Source: Ardenticatenaceae bacterium (lineage in GTDB: Bacteria; Chloroflexota; Anaerolineae; Promineifilales; Promineifilaceae). Taken from it: DNA of 64,000 nucleotides. The notes under the pieces are model-generated. The model was not told the DNA's origin, ran no database searches, and saw only the letters and a program-made list of their open reading frames with translations. The position numbers and the translations under genes are program-made. Below are positions 1 to 7,864 of this stretch, one piece after another (the stretch's first letter is position 1; every line of letters begins with the position of its first letter). The stretch spans positions 1 to 64,000 of the forward strand of contig JACKCD010000027.1 of the NCBI GenBank assembly GCA_020634215.1, read 5' to 3'.

Positions 1-86
1 AACGCTTGGATCAAGAAATAGGCATAAGCCTCGGTGCCGGTACGCTGGGCAATGGCTGCTCGGCTGGCATCAATTCCAATGAGCAT
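1..86 (-). CDS. Glycosyltransferase, N-terminal fragment (runs off window)
   Basis: Reading the minus strand from an ATG at 86..84 gives MLIGIDASRAAIAQRTGTEA and continues to the window edge, 28 codons in all. This opening, a short beta strand followed by IDASRA and RTGTE, resembles the start of GT-B fold (GT4-like) glycosyltransferases from Chloroflexota that build surface polysaccharide. Only the first Rossmann strand and loop are visible, so the family assignment rests on a short match and the donor or acceptor cannot be inferred. Confidence 0.55.
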   Translation of the reverse strand, partial: MLIGIDASRAAIAQRTGTEAYAYFLIQA

Positions 87-92
87 TGAAGA

Positions 93-165
93 TAGGGAAG
101 CAAGTAACAAGTAACAAGTGGCAAGTCGAGCGGTGCAACTTGCCACTTGCTACCTGCTACCTGCC
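93..165. repeat. Intergenic inverted repeat (AAGTAACAAGTGGCAAGT type)
   Basis: Direct units of AAGTAAC/AAGTGGC on the left are mirrored by GCCACTTGCTACCTGCTACC on the right around a short GC-rich loop. The result is an imperfect hairpin filling the gap between the SH3 gene stop and the glycosyltransferase start. It may act as a terminator-like structure, but no U-tract is evident. Confidence 0.6.
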
Positions 166-743
166 TAATTACAAGGGGCGCGAATGGTTAGGAAATCTTC
201 GGCTACCCAACCTTCATCACCGCCGATGAGCCGCACCTTGCGCCAGGCAAAGCCGTTAGCCTCTTGTGGTGCGTCTTCCAACAAAGTGAGAATCGTACCA
301 TCTGGCAAAATTTCCATTTCGGCACCACCGGGCACGTCGCGCAAGGTTAGCCCATTGCCGCTGGTGCCATCTACAATGGCGCGGCAGATCAGTGGGGTGG
401 GGGTGATGGTTGGCTGGTTGATGTCAACTGTGGGGGTAGGTTCTTCCGTCGGCGGAAATTGTTCCACATCAGGCGTGGGGGTTGAGGTTTCAACCCCTTC
501 AATCACCTCGCCCGCCGTGACGGCTTCTTCGGTAGCTTGCTGCTGCTGCTGAAAAAGCAGGTAGCCTAAGGCTCCGATGAACAAGATGACGCTGAGGAAG
601 AGGGTGAGGCTGGCACGGCGCAAAATGGCTTCGCGTTCCAGCGTATAGAAGCGGGTGCCCCCTTGCCGAATGCCGCGATAGGTGGCGATGGCGGCCAAAA
701 AACCGGCGGCAGCCATGATGAGGGGAATAAAGAGCTGGCTCAT
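165..743 (-). CDS. Membrane-anchored SH3-like domain protein
   Basis: 192-residue protein starting at ATG 743, whose first bases overlap the tsaC stop (ATGA), so translation is probably coupled. Two hydrophobic segments (about residues 2-21 and 46-64) are followed by a run of five Gln, a Thr/Pro-rich linker (about 85-115) and a C-terminal bacterial SH3-like domain with the pattern LTLRDVPGG...GWVAEDF. Such domains usually bind peptidoglycan or surface ligands, and here it would lie outside the membrane. A longer reading to 824 exists but overlaps tsaC by about 80 bases and is unlikely. The specific function is unknown. Confidence 0.75.
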   Translation of the reverse strand: MSQLFIPLIMAAAGFLAAIATYRGIRQGGTRFYTLEREAILRRASLTLFLSVILFIGALGYLLFQQQQQATEEAVTAGEVIEGVETSTPTPDVEQFPPTEEPTPTVDINQPTITPTPLICRAIVDGTSGNGLTLRDVPGGAEMEILPDGTILTLLEDAPQEANGFAWRKVRLIGGDEGWVAEDFLTIRAPCN

Positions 744-1357
744 GCGGTGGGCATCCTCAGAGAATTGATCTGGTCGGCGGTGATAGGGCCAGTACGGACG
801 ATGATGGGCGTTTCGTTTTGGCAAGAGACGACCGTGGAAGCAATGGTACCGGGAGAACGGCCGTTATCCAGCACCACCGCCACCTCATTTCCCAAATACT
901 CCACCGCCTCGTCCGCCGTCAGTGCTTCTGGCTGCCCCGACAAATTGGCACTGGTGGCCGCAATTGCGCCGCCAGCTTCCCGAATGACTGCCCGCGCCAC
1001 GTCGCAGTCAGGAATTCGCACCGCTACCCCGTCGTAGGGCGACAGCACATCGGGTAGGGTGTGGCTTTTGGGCAGCACAAGCGTCAGCGGCCCCGGCCAA
1101 AAGGTGTCAATGAGAGCCTGGGCCAGGGGGGGGATGGCGCGAACAACCTTGTTCAGGTCGGTGGGGTCGGCCAGCAAAATGGGGATCGCTTTGCTAAACG
1201 GCCGTTGTTTCACCACATAAAGCTGCCGCACCGCCGCCGCATCAAAGGCCAACGCCGCTACCCCATATACGGTGTCGGTGGGCAGCACAACCAGCTTTCC
1301 CTGCCGCAGTGCTGCCGCTGCTTGTGCCGTTTCCTGAGCCTGCAAAATAATTGCCAA
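740..1357 (-). CDS. tsaC: L-threonylcarbamoyladenylate synthase (Sua5/YrdC/TsaC)
   Basis: 205-residue YrdC-fold protein that makes threonylcarbamoyl-AMP from threonine, bicarbonate and ATP for the t6A37 modification of ANN-decoding tRNAs. The KQRPFSKAIPI segment (KxR...SKxxP substrate-binding signature), the early PTDTVYG motif and ATSANLSG near residue 135 are all present. It has the short TsaC length and lacks the C-terminal Sua5 extension. It is followed with a 4-base ATGA overlap by the SH3 protein. The next upstream gene on this strand is prmC, separated by a hairpin repeat. Confidence 0.93.
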   Translation of the reverse strand: MAIILQAQETAQAAAALRQGKLVVLPTDTVYGVAALAFDAAAVRQLYVVKQRPFSKAIPILLADPTDLNKVVRAIPPLAQALIDTFWPGPLTLVLPKSHTLPDVLSPYDGVAVRIPDCDVARAVIREAGGAIAATSANLSGQPEALTADEAVEYLGNEVAVVLDNGRSPGTIASTVVSCQNETPIIVRTGPITADQINSLRMPTA

Positions 1358-1382
1358 TGATTCTCTCTCTTCCCGTCAACTC

Positions 1383-1452
1383 GGAAAATAGAACGCTGAT
1401 TTTCCTGATTTTCCTGGTCAGGTTTATCAGGAAAATCAGCGTTCTATTTTCC
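1383..1452. repeat. Long palindromic repeat, family A (GGAAAATAGAACGCTGATT)
   Basis: Near-perfect arms of about 26 bases: GGAAAATAGAACGCTGATTT on the left and its complement on the right, around a short loop. A related hairpin lies at 27725-27788 and a fragment at about 5978-6010. It abuts the prmC stop codon, so it could also act as a transcript 3' end or stabilizer. Confidence 0.85.
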
Positions 1453-2291
1453 TAACTTTTCTCTACGATAACAAACCGTTCGTGCCCGGCGAAATCGGGC
1501 TGGAGTGTAATGCTGGCGGTGGGAAAAAGGGTTTGGGCAAAGGTGGCAACGGCCGTTCCTTGCTGCCAGCCCACTTCCAACAGCACCACGCCGTCGTCTG
1601 TTAGCTTACCCACCGCCTGCCGCAACATATCCCTCACCAACTGCAGCCCATCGCTGCCGCCATCTAGCGCCAGCCGAGGCTCAAACAATTTTACTCCATC
1701 ATCTAGCTCCGTCCACTCTGCCGTGGCGACATAAGGCAGGTTGGCAATGATGAGGTCAAATGGCCCCAGCACTGGCTCCAGCAGTGACCCTTGGACAAAG
1801 GTGATGCGGTTAGGCGCGTAGCGGCTGGCGTTTTGCTGGGCAATGGCAAGGGCGGCGGGGGAAATATCAACGGCAGTTATCTGCGCCTGCGGCAGTTTCC
1901 GCGCCAGGGCAATGGCAATGCAGCCGCTGCCTGTTCCCACCTCCACCAGTCGCGGTGCTGCCCAGTGTCGGCCAGCCATTACGGCCTGCGTCACCAGTTC
2001 CTCCGTTTCAGGGCGCGGAATCAGTACGGCGGGTGAAACGGCTAAATCCATCTCGAAAAAGGGGGCATGGCCGATGAGATAGGGAATAGGTTCCGCCCGG
2101 CCGGCGCGGTCAAGCAGTGCCTGATAGGCAGCCATGCTGGTGGCGGGCATGGGGTCGTTGCCATGCGCTACCAATTGGCTGTGGCTAACAGACAAAATGT
2201 GTTCCAACAGCAGGCGGGCATCGAGTTGGGGAGTAGGAGAGGTGGGGGTTAGCCGAAAACGGCCGTTTTCCCACGCCTCCCGAATCGTCAT
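1452..2291 (-). CDS. prmC: Peptide chain release factor N5-glutamine methyltransferase
   Basis: 279-residue HemK/PrmC family SAM-dependent methyltransferase that methylates the Gln of the GGQ motif in RF1 and RF2. An N-terminal helical substrate-binding domain precedes a Rossmann domain with VEVGTGSGCIAIALA (motif I) and PRPETEELV. The active-site motif reads NLPY instead of the usual NPPY; Leu at this position is a conservative departure and not clearly inactivating. I chose the ATG at 2291 (MTIREAW) over one at 2312, because the extra seven residues are uncharacteristic. The stop codon is flush against a palindromic repeat. Confidence 0.9.
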   Translation of the reverse strand: MTIREAWENGRFRLTPTSPTPQLDARLLLEHILSVSHSQLVAHGNDPMPATSMAAYQALLDRAGRAEPIPYLIGHAPFFEMDLAVSPAVLIPRPETEELVTQAVMAGRHWAAPRLVEVGTGSGCIAIALARKLPQAQITAVDISPAALAIAQQNASRYAPNRITFVQGSLLEPVLGPFDLIIANLPYVATAEWTELDDGVKLFEPRLALDGGSDGLQLVRDMLRQAVGKLTDDGVVLLEVGWQQGTAVATFAQTLFPTASITLQPDFAGHERFVIVEKS

Positions 2292-2299
2292 GTTCAAAA

Positions 2300-2381
2300 G
2301 GCATGTAATCAATAATCAGTAATCGGTAATCAGTTTGTGCTTTCGCACTGATTACTGATTACTGGTTACTGATTACTGGAA
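2300..2381. repeat. Palindromic repeat, family B (CAGTAATCGGTAATCAGT)
   Basis: Tandem copies of AATCAGTAATCGGTAATCAGT face ACTGATTACTGATTACTGG around a short loop. The same family occurs at 17298-17366 and 26671-26742. This copy supplies the last codons and stop of cysC. Confidence 0.85.
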
Positions 2382-2910
2382 TAAACCCCCGTGATTCCAA
2401 CGCCTCAATAATGATTTGCGTACTTTCCGCCACCGTCTGCTGGTCAGTTCGCACGTGAATGTCGGGGTTGGCGGGTGCTTCAAAGGGGTCAGAAATACCG
2501 GTAAAGTTGGGGATTTCCCCCGCAATTGCCTTCTTATACATGCCCTTCACATCCCGCGCAATCACGGTGTCTAGCGGCGCATCCACAAAAAGCTCCAAAA
2601 AATTGGTGGTATTTTCCCGCACATGGTCACGTACCGATTGGTAGGGCGAAATAAATGAGCAAACACAGCCTACACCATTGCGTGACAGCAACTTGGCAAC
2701 AAACGTTACCCGCTCAATATTTTTGCGCCGGTCTTCAGCTGAGAAGCCCAGATCGCGGGTCAGACTTTCACGCACTACGTCGCCGTCCAGCCGTTCAAAT
2801 TTAATGCCACGGGCTTTTAAATGTTTTTCTAATTCGAGTGCAATGGTTGTTTTGCCAGCCCCCGAGAGGCCAGTCATCCAAAGCACAAAGCCGGGATGTT
2901 CAGTCGTCAT
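2359..2910 (-). CDS. cysC: Adenylylsulfate kinase
   Basis: 183-residue APS kinase that phosphorylates adenylyl sulfate to PAPS. A Walker A GLSGAGKTT (about residues 14-22), the DGDVVRE and RRKNIERV motifs, and the FISPYQ segment with the conserved Ser are all visible. The start is placed at ATG 2910 (MTTEH); an in-frame TTG at 2922 lies in the U-tract of the upstream terminator and is unlikely. The last codons (reading VISNQ) and stop are contributed by the family B repeat, so the C-terminus was probably rewritten by repeat insertion. No sulfate adenylyltransferase is adjacent, so the role may be PAPS supply for sulfated glycans. Confidence 0.93.
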   Translation of the reverse strand: MTTEHPGFVLWMTGLSGAGKTTIALELEKHLKARGIKFERLDGDVVRESLTRDLGFSAEDRRKNIERVTFVAKLLSRNGVGCVCSFISPYQSVRDHVRENTTNFLELFVDAPLDTVIARDVKGMYKKAIAGEIPNFTGISDPFEAPANPDIHVRTDQQTVAESTQIIIEALESRGFIPVISNQ

Positions 2911-2920
2911 GGTTACACAC

Positions 2921-2945
2921 AAAAACCGGGCAATTTCTGCCCGGT
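2921..2945 (-). terminator. Rho-independent terminator after the transglutaminase gene
   Basis: On the minus strand ACCGGGCA-GAAAT-TGCCCGGT is followed by TTTTTG. The hairpin lies between the transglutaminase stop (2987) and the cysC ATG (2910), so cysC probably has its own promoter or depends on readthrough. Confidence 0.8.
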
Positions 2946-2986
2946 ATCTCCTTTATCTTTTAAAATTTTGCGTCGGATTGCCCAAA

Positions 2987-5281
2987 TTAGCGCCAGCGGT
3001 CAAAACGATCCTTTTTGCGCTGGGGGTGACGCCACTTCTCCCACCAGTTTATCACGCTTTGGCGTAACAGCAATGGGCGCAGCACGCGCCACTCGGTGCG
3101 CGGGTCAAAGGTGTCGTCCATGTCGTGGGCGGGGCTGAACTGTTTGCGGACAAATTGCTGGGTCAGGTTACGCACGGGGGGGCCACTTTCGGGTACAACG
3201 GCCGTTATCATGTCGGCTCGTTCATAGGGTGTGTGAGTGGGCTGTAGCGACAACCCCAGCCAGCGTCCCCAGTTTCCTAAACGGCCGTAACTGCGTTCTA
3301 CATCTTTCTCCACACGCTTGTTTATTTCGTTGGCACCAAACAACGTCAGCCCGGCTATCAGCACTAGCACAATCGCGCCAATCACTTGCCACGACGGCAG
3401 CCGATCCAGCAGCGATGTTTGCTCATTGATGGGCGGAGTCAGCTCGCCACTGTCCAGGGCACCCGGATCAAAATCCTCAAAGTTTTCTTCTGGCAGTAGG
3501 TCACTGCGGTCTGGCCCACCAAAAACGGGGGAAGCAAAGTTGTCGCCCCCGCCCTCATTGGCTGTTTCCGGGCGGTTATAGACGGGAATAGAGGCGGTTG
3601 GCTCAAACTGAATCCAGCCATACCGTTGGAAGTACACCTCTACCCAGGTATGGGCGTTGCTGGCGCGAATGCGGTAGGAGTGGGTTTTGTCATCGTATTC
3701 GCCCTGAGCATAACCGCTTACCACGCGGCTGGGAATACCCTGCGAGCGCAGCATCATCGCCATCGCCGAGGCATAGTAGTTACAATACCCTTCGCGGCTG
3801 ATAAACAGCGTGTAGTGAACCGGGTCTACCGCTTCTGGCGGGGCTGGGATTTGGTCATTATAGGTCACGTTTTCCCGCAGATAGTCGCGCACCGCAATGG
3901 CTTTATCAAATGGATTGTTAAACTGGCCGGTGATGTCACTTGCCAGTTGGATGGTTTCTGGGGTAATGGTGTCAGGGACAGTAAGATAATATTGTTGTAT
4001 CCAGTCAGGGTAATCGGTGGGGGCACTGCGTAGCCCTTCGGCATCGGCCAGTGAGAACCGAGACTCAACATTGTATTGGTCACCCTGACGCAGCACGTAG
4101 CGGGAGCGTACGGAAGAGACAAGCAGCCGGCCGGTAGGGTCACTGGCACCTTCAATAACAATTTGGCGGTCGGTGGAGACCATTTGTGGGGCAGCGTAGA
4201 GGAAGCTGGAGTTGGGCAAGTAGTTAACCACGGTTTGGGTGATTACTTCGCGGCCGGCCGATAGCGGAATGTTGAGGTCGCCATCATCGGGGAAATGCAG
4301 AACGGGGTCTTCAACGAACTGGGCTGTCCAACGGCCGTTTTCATACGTATCATACGCAATCGCCTCCCAGTACGCATACGGCAGCCGCCCACCTACATAC
4401 ACATCCATGATGGGCGTGTTGCCCACGTTGCGTGGCCCACCCAGCACCAATGTATCCTGGTAGGGGTCACTGACCCCCGACCCATACGAGCGCAGCGAAG
4501 AAAACAGCCGCGTCCAGTTATCCTGGAACTGTCGCCACGGGCCGCGAGTGCCCCCCAGCGCATCACCCACGGCAGCACTGGCCGAAAGTGACGGCATTAC
4601 CCAGGCCAGCATCAGTGCCAGCAGCGCCGCCAACAGTGCCGACCGCATAAAATCAAAGTGGATGCCGGTGTCAAACCGCACCCGGCCAGAACGCCACTTT
4701 TTCTCTTGGTCGGCCAGGTGCGTGCGAGCCACATAGATGAGTGCCAAAAGCGTGTAGGCGGCCAGGTAAAGCCCCAGCAGTTTGGGGCCGTTGTAGTAAT
4801 ACACGACGCTAAGGAGAACGATGCCGGTTGGCACCACCGCCAGCCATACCCGCGACTGGCGAAAGGTGAACCAGGCTCCGGTGTAGCCAAGTAACCAATA
4901 AATGAAGGAGGTTTGGATGACAAAAATGAGGCCGTCGCGGCTGGTGCCACCATTAAATGCTTTTTCAAACCAGTCGGCCTGCCGCGTGAAGATTTCAATG
5001 ACCCGCACGCGCCACGTTTCTTCGGCCGGCAAGATGCTGGCAACCAGCCATGAGACGACAAACAAGCCATAGACAAAGGAAAAGAGGTGGGCAGTGCGGC
5101 TTTGAAAACGGCTTTTAGCTAATAACAAACCTGTGAGGACGGCGAGGCTGCCGGTGAGAGGAATAATTTGCAGCCCGTCAATGAGGTCGGCCTGATTGAG
5201 CGCCAGTGCCGCGACCAAGATCATGGCCCAGAGTAAAAACAGGGTTGTCCAACCTTCTTCTAGTTTTAAGCGAGCATCCAT
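2987..5281 (-). CDS. Membrane transglutaminase-like protease (TgpA type)
   Basis: 764-residue protein with about six N-terminal membrane segments (residues 15-220), a large extracytoplasmic region and another membrane helix near residue 650. The transglutaminase core shows Cys500 in EGYCNYYASAMAM and His544 in AHTWVEVYF; the third catalytic position is Glu560 (QFEPTA) where Asp is usual. The start at ATG 5281 is preceded by a good GAGGAGG site; an ORF extension to 5305 has none. The order of membrane segments, transglutaminase core and C-terminal tail matches TgpA/DUF3488-type proteins, which act on envelope proteins. The substrate is unknown. Confidence 0.85.
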   Translation of the reverse strand: MDARLKLEEGWTTLFLLWAMILVAALALNQADLIDGLQIIPLTGSLAVLTGLLLAKSRFQSRTAHLFSFVYGLFVVSWLVASILPAEETWRVRVIEIFTRQADWFEKAFNGGTSRDGLIFVIQTSFIYWLLGYTGAWFTFRQSRVWLAVVPTGIVLLSVVYYYNGPKLLGLYLAAYTLLALIYVARTHLADQEKKWRSGRVRFDTGIHFDFMRSALLAALLALMLAWVMPSLSASAAVGDALGGTRGPWRQFQDNWTRLFSSLRSYGSGVSDPYQDTLVLGGPRNVGNTPIMDVYVGGRLPYAYWEAIAYDTYENGRWTAQFVEDPVLHFPDDGDLNIPLSAGREVITQTVVNYLPNSSFLYAAPQMVSTDRQIVIEGASDPTGRLLVSSVRSRYVLRQGDQYNVESRFSLADAEGLRSAPTDYPDWIQQYYLTVPDTITPETIQLASDITGQFNNPFDKAIAVRDYLRENVTYNDQIPAPPEAVDPVHYTLFISREGYCNYYASAMAMMLRSQGIPSRVVSGYAQGEYDDKTHSYRIRASNAHTWVEVYFQRYGWIQFEPTASIPVYNRPETANEGGGDNFASPVFGGPDRSDLLPEENFEDFDPGALDSGELTPPINEQTSLLDRLPSWQVIGAIVLVLIAGLTLFGANEINKRVEKDVERSYGRLGNWGRWLGLSLQPTHTPYERADMITAVVPESGPPVRNLTQQFVRKQFSPAHDMDDTFDPRTEWRVLRPLLLRQSVINWWEKWRHPQRKKDRFDRWR

Positions 5282-5395
5282 TATCAAGCCTCCTCGTGTT
5301 TTCAAGGGGTTCAGTTTTTGTGTAGACCAAAAGCGTGGTCATTATAACAAGATGCCACTAAAATGACACCGAATTGTCGAGGAGTTAAGGGGCGG

Positions 5396-5977
5396 TTAAG
5401 CTGGGCGATTGGGGCGACGGGGTGGGGAGGGAGAAACGGCCGTTTTTCGCGCCTGCCACCCCTGCCAAACAGCCCACAACGCCACCAATCCTACCGCCGC
5501 CACCGCCAGCCAGCCATACCAGCGGTTGCTGGCCGGCCGCACCACCATATCAAACGCCACTTCACCAGCCCCAGCCTCGCTGGCAACGGCCACAACGACG
5601 GTGTAAGTGCCGCTATCCGCCAGGGTAAAGTCCGTTTCGTAGAACAGCTTGTTGACAGATTGGTCAGTCGTGGCTGAGGTGGTCAAGATAGGCGTTTGGG
5701 TGTCTGTAGCGAGGATGTCTAGCTGGACGGTCGCATTTAAAATCGGTGCCTGAGTGGTTGGCTCAGCCAATCCAACGGTGATGTGAATGGGCTGGTTGGT
5801 TAAGGCGGTTGGCGGGTTCATCCAAACCGACACTACAAACGGGCCGACGGCTTCATTGTTAACCTGAATATCACCACCGCCGTGAGCCATTAAAACGGCC
5901 GGCATTGACCACCACAATATTGCCAGCAACAAAAAGAGAACAAGATACCATTTACGCTGCAAAATCAAATTGTCCAT
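5396..5977 (-). CDS. Secreted, membrane-anchored YtkA/FixH-like domain protein
   Basis: 193-residue protein with an N-terminal signal-like helix (residues 8-30), an extracytoplasmic beta-rich domain of about 110 residues and a C-terminal helix (about 160-178) followed by a basic tail. The pattern GPFVVSVWMNPP...PIHITVGL...ADSGTYTVVVAV fits YtkA/FixH-like immunoglobulin-fold domains. The reading frame stays open to 6265, but that part is made of repeat sequence, so the ATG at 5977 is taken as the start. It is separated by about 90 bases from the transglutaminase gene on the same strand. No metal ligands are obvious. Confidence 0.65.
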   Translation of the reverse strand: MDNLILQRKWYLVLFLLLAILWWSMPAVLMAHGGGDIQVNNEAVGPFVVSVWMNPPTALTNQPIHITVGLAEPTTQAPILNATVQLDILATDTQTPILTTSATTDQSVNKLFYETDFTLADSGTYTVVVAVASEAGAGEVAFDMVVRPASNRWYGWLAVAAVGLVALWAVWQGWQARKTAVSPSPPRRPNRPA

Positions 5978-6361
5978 CCTGAAAACAGGACGCTGATTCG
6001 TCTGATTACAGAAGTTGGCGATGGCCTCTATTTCGGCCATACGGTTGTCATTCCTGCGAAAGCAGGAATCCAAGCGTGCTTCTGGCTTAAACAAGGGCTG
6101 TCCCGGAAAAATCAGCATCCCGCTTCGCTTCTTCGTAGTGCGGTTGCGCCGCCTCATAAACACCTTTCTGCGGCAGGCAGGCCCAACGTGCCTAACACAC
6201 ACCCTATTATATATTACGGCCGTCAGAAATTCAGGGGTTGTTGGCAAATGTAGGGGCGTATGCAATACACCCTGCCCGTGTTAGATTGTGGTTAGGTAGT
6301 GTAGAGACGCAAAATTTTGCGTCTCTACCATTGATACCCCTAGCCTATTAGTCCTATTCCC
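5978..6361. repeat. Repeat-filled intergenic region
   Basis: No gene is supported here. The stretch is assembled from repeat units: a family A fragment (about 5978-6010), a VIPAKAGIQ-type palindrome GTCATTCCTGCGAAAGCAGG (6047-6072), GTAGGGGCGTATGCAATAC (6251-6269, family D) and the perfect palindrome GTAGAGACGCAAAATTTTGC... (6300-6329, family E). All four families recur elsewhere in the window. Confidence 0.75.
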
Positions 6362-6389
6362 TTGTCCTATTGCCCGTATTGGCTATAGT
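6362..6389 (+). promoter_or_regulatory. Candidate sigma-70-type promoter
   Basis: TTGTCC (6362-6367), a 16-base spacer, then TATAGT (6384-6389). It precedes a small ORF with a good ribosome site and, beyond a MITE-like element, the propeller gene at 6666. Called by eye only. Confidence 0.5.
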
Positions 6390-6415
6390 TCCCGCCATCC
6401 TAATAGGAGTTGCCA

Positions 6416-6499
6416 ATGAAACCATCACCCAGTCGCAAGCTGTGCTGCTGGTTTTTGTCCATCAAACCAAAGCTGCTGCTATTCACTAGGCTCTGTTGA
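6416..6499 (+). CDS. Small ORF, 27 residues, possible remnant
   Basis: ATG at 6416 follows AATAGGAG at a good distance and sits about 27 bases after a plausible -10. The peptide is basic and Cys/Leu-rich (MKPSPSRKLCCWFLSIKPKL and seven more residues) and its stop TGA lies inside the left terminal repeat of a MITE-like element. It could be a genuine short peptide, or the 5' end of an older gene cut by that insertion. No homologue is recognized. Confidence 0.3.
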   Translation: MKPSPSRKLCCWFLSIKPKLLLFTRLC

Positions 6500-6623
6500 C
6501 TTTCGGAAGTTGAACCGCAAAGTACGCAGAGGGCGCAGAGAAAGAGAAGAAAACAAGTTCAATCTCTGCGATCTTTGCGCCCTCTGCGGTGAAATCTGCT
6601 TCTTCTTGCCAACTATCAACAGA
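6492..6623. mobile_element. MITE-like element with TCTGTTGA/TCAACAGA ends
   Basis: A 132-base segment bounded by inverted TCTGTTGA (6492-6499) and TCAACAGA (6616-6623). Inside, CGCAAAGTACGCAGAGGGCGC faces TCTTTGCGCCCTCTGCGG as a long imperfect stem. The internal motif is related to the CGCAAAG hairpin at 40940-40995. No target duplication was found, so mobility is inferred only from the ends and the palindromic structure. Confidence 0.45.
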
Positions 6624-6665
6624 ACTCGGTAGGTTGTGCCAGCCGCTTTACCGGGAGGAAAGAGT

Positions 6666-7833
6666 GTGTTAACCCCACGTCGTCTTGTTGTCTTCAACCT
6701 CGTCATCTTTTTGCTTGGCCTCACCGTTCTCTACAGCTATGCCAGCACCACGCCCACCACCGTGCCGCCCAGCCGCCCTTACAAGCCACAGCCAGCCGGC
6801 AGGGCAGGGGAGGCCATACACCTCTCGTATATCAGCTATACGAAAAATGGGGGGGGGTGAAACCAGCACCCTAACCCACCCCCTGGACAGCGACCGCCAC
6901 ACCCTCCAGTCCGCCACTGCCGTCCGCGCCCTTGTCAGCCAGCCCGAACCCACCGCCTGCGAAGCCGACAGCCTCCACGCCTCCCCCAACGGAGCCTATC
7001 TTATCCAGCAGTACAACTGCCACGACAACCTCATTGCCCAACTGATTCCCACCACCGCCGCCAACCTAACCCCCACCAGCATGAGCCGCAGCTACTTTCT
7101 CGACTGGTCGCCCGACGGCAACTGGTTCCTGCTGCGCGACGTTGACCAGCTTGAGGCCAACCAACTGCTGTTGATAGCCGCCGATGGCTCGACCAGACGG
7201 CCGCTGACGCTTCCTTTTGGCACCTACGGCGCCACCTTTACCCCCGACGGCACCGCCCTGGTCTACACGGCCAGCCGTGGGCTGGGGTTTGGCAGCGAAA
7301 TCGGCCGCTATGATCTTGCCACGGGTGCGCTGACCCAGCAGCGCACTTTTCCCCAGCAAACCGTTGCCTACCCGCGCTGGTCGCCAGATGGACAGCAGAT
7401 GGCCTATATTCTCATGCCGGACAGCAACATTCCCTTTACCGTGGGCGACCTGTGGCTGGCCGATGCTACGGGCAAACCCGTGACGCGGCTGGATGAGGTG
7501 GACGCCGGTCACGGCTACCCGCCGGCCTGGTCGCCCGACGGCCAAACGATTGCCTATGTCAAGCGGGAAAACCCCCAATCACAGCAAGCTAACCACGATG
7601 CCACCGCCTTGCACAGCAATCTCTACCACATCTCTCCGACTACCCAACGAATTACCCAGCTAACGCATTTTGCTGAGAGTTTGGTATATGATATTGCCTG
7701 GTCACCGGACGGCCGGCTGGCTTTTACAGCTAATGATGCGGTGTGGGTATTGGAACTGGGGCAAACGCCGCTGCGGGTTACGACGGTCGGCATCGGCCGG
7801 CACCCGGTTTGGCTGGTCGCCCCGTCACCCTAA
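6666..7833 (+). CDS. TolB-like beta-propeller membrane protein, frameshifted at a G9 run
   Basis: Start GTG 6666 follows GGGAGGAAAG. The first frame gives LVVFNLVIFLLGLTVLYSY, a signal anchor, and continues to ...SYTKNGGG before a stop at 6858. One frame over, GGGETSTLTHPLDS runs on to 7833. The join is exactly a run of nine G (6849-6857); with eight G the product is one continuous protein of about 389 residues. The downstream part has repeated WSPDG/TPDG blades (LDWSPDGNW, RWSPDGQQM, AWSPDGQTI, AWSPDGRLA) typical of TolB/PD40 propellers. The frameshift may be an assembly error, a real mutation or slippage-based switching. It is followed after 31 bases by a related lipoprotein gene. Confidence 0.75.
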
Positions 7834-7864
7834 CGCATTTTCACAGACAAAAAAGGATTGAACG

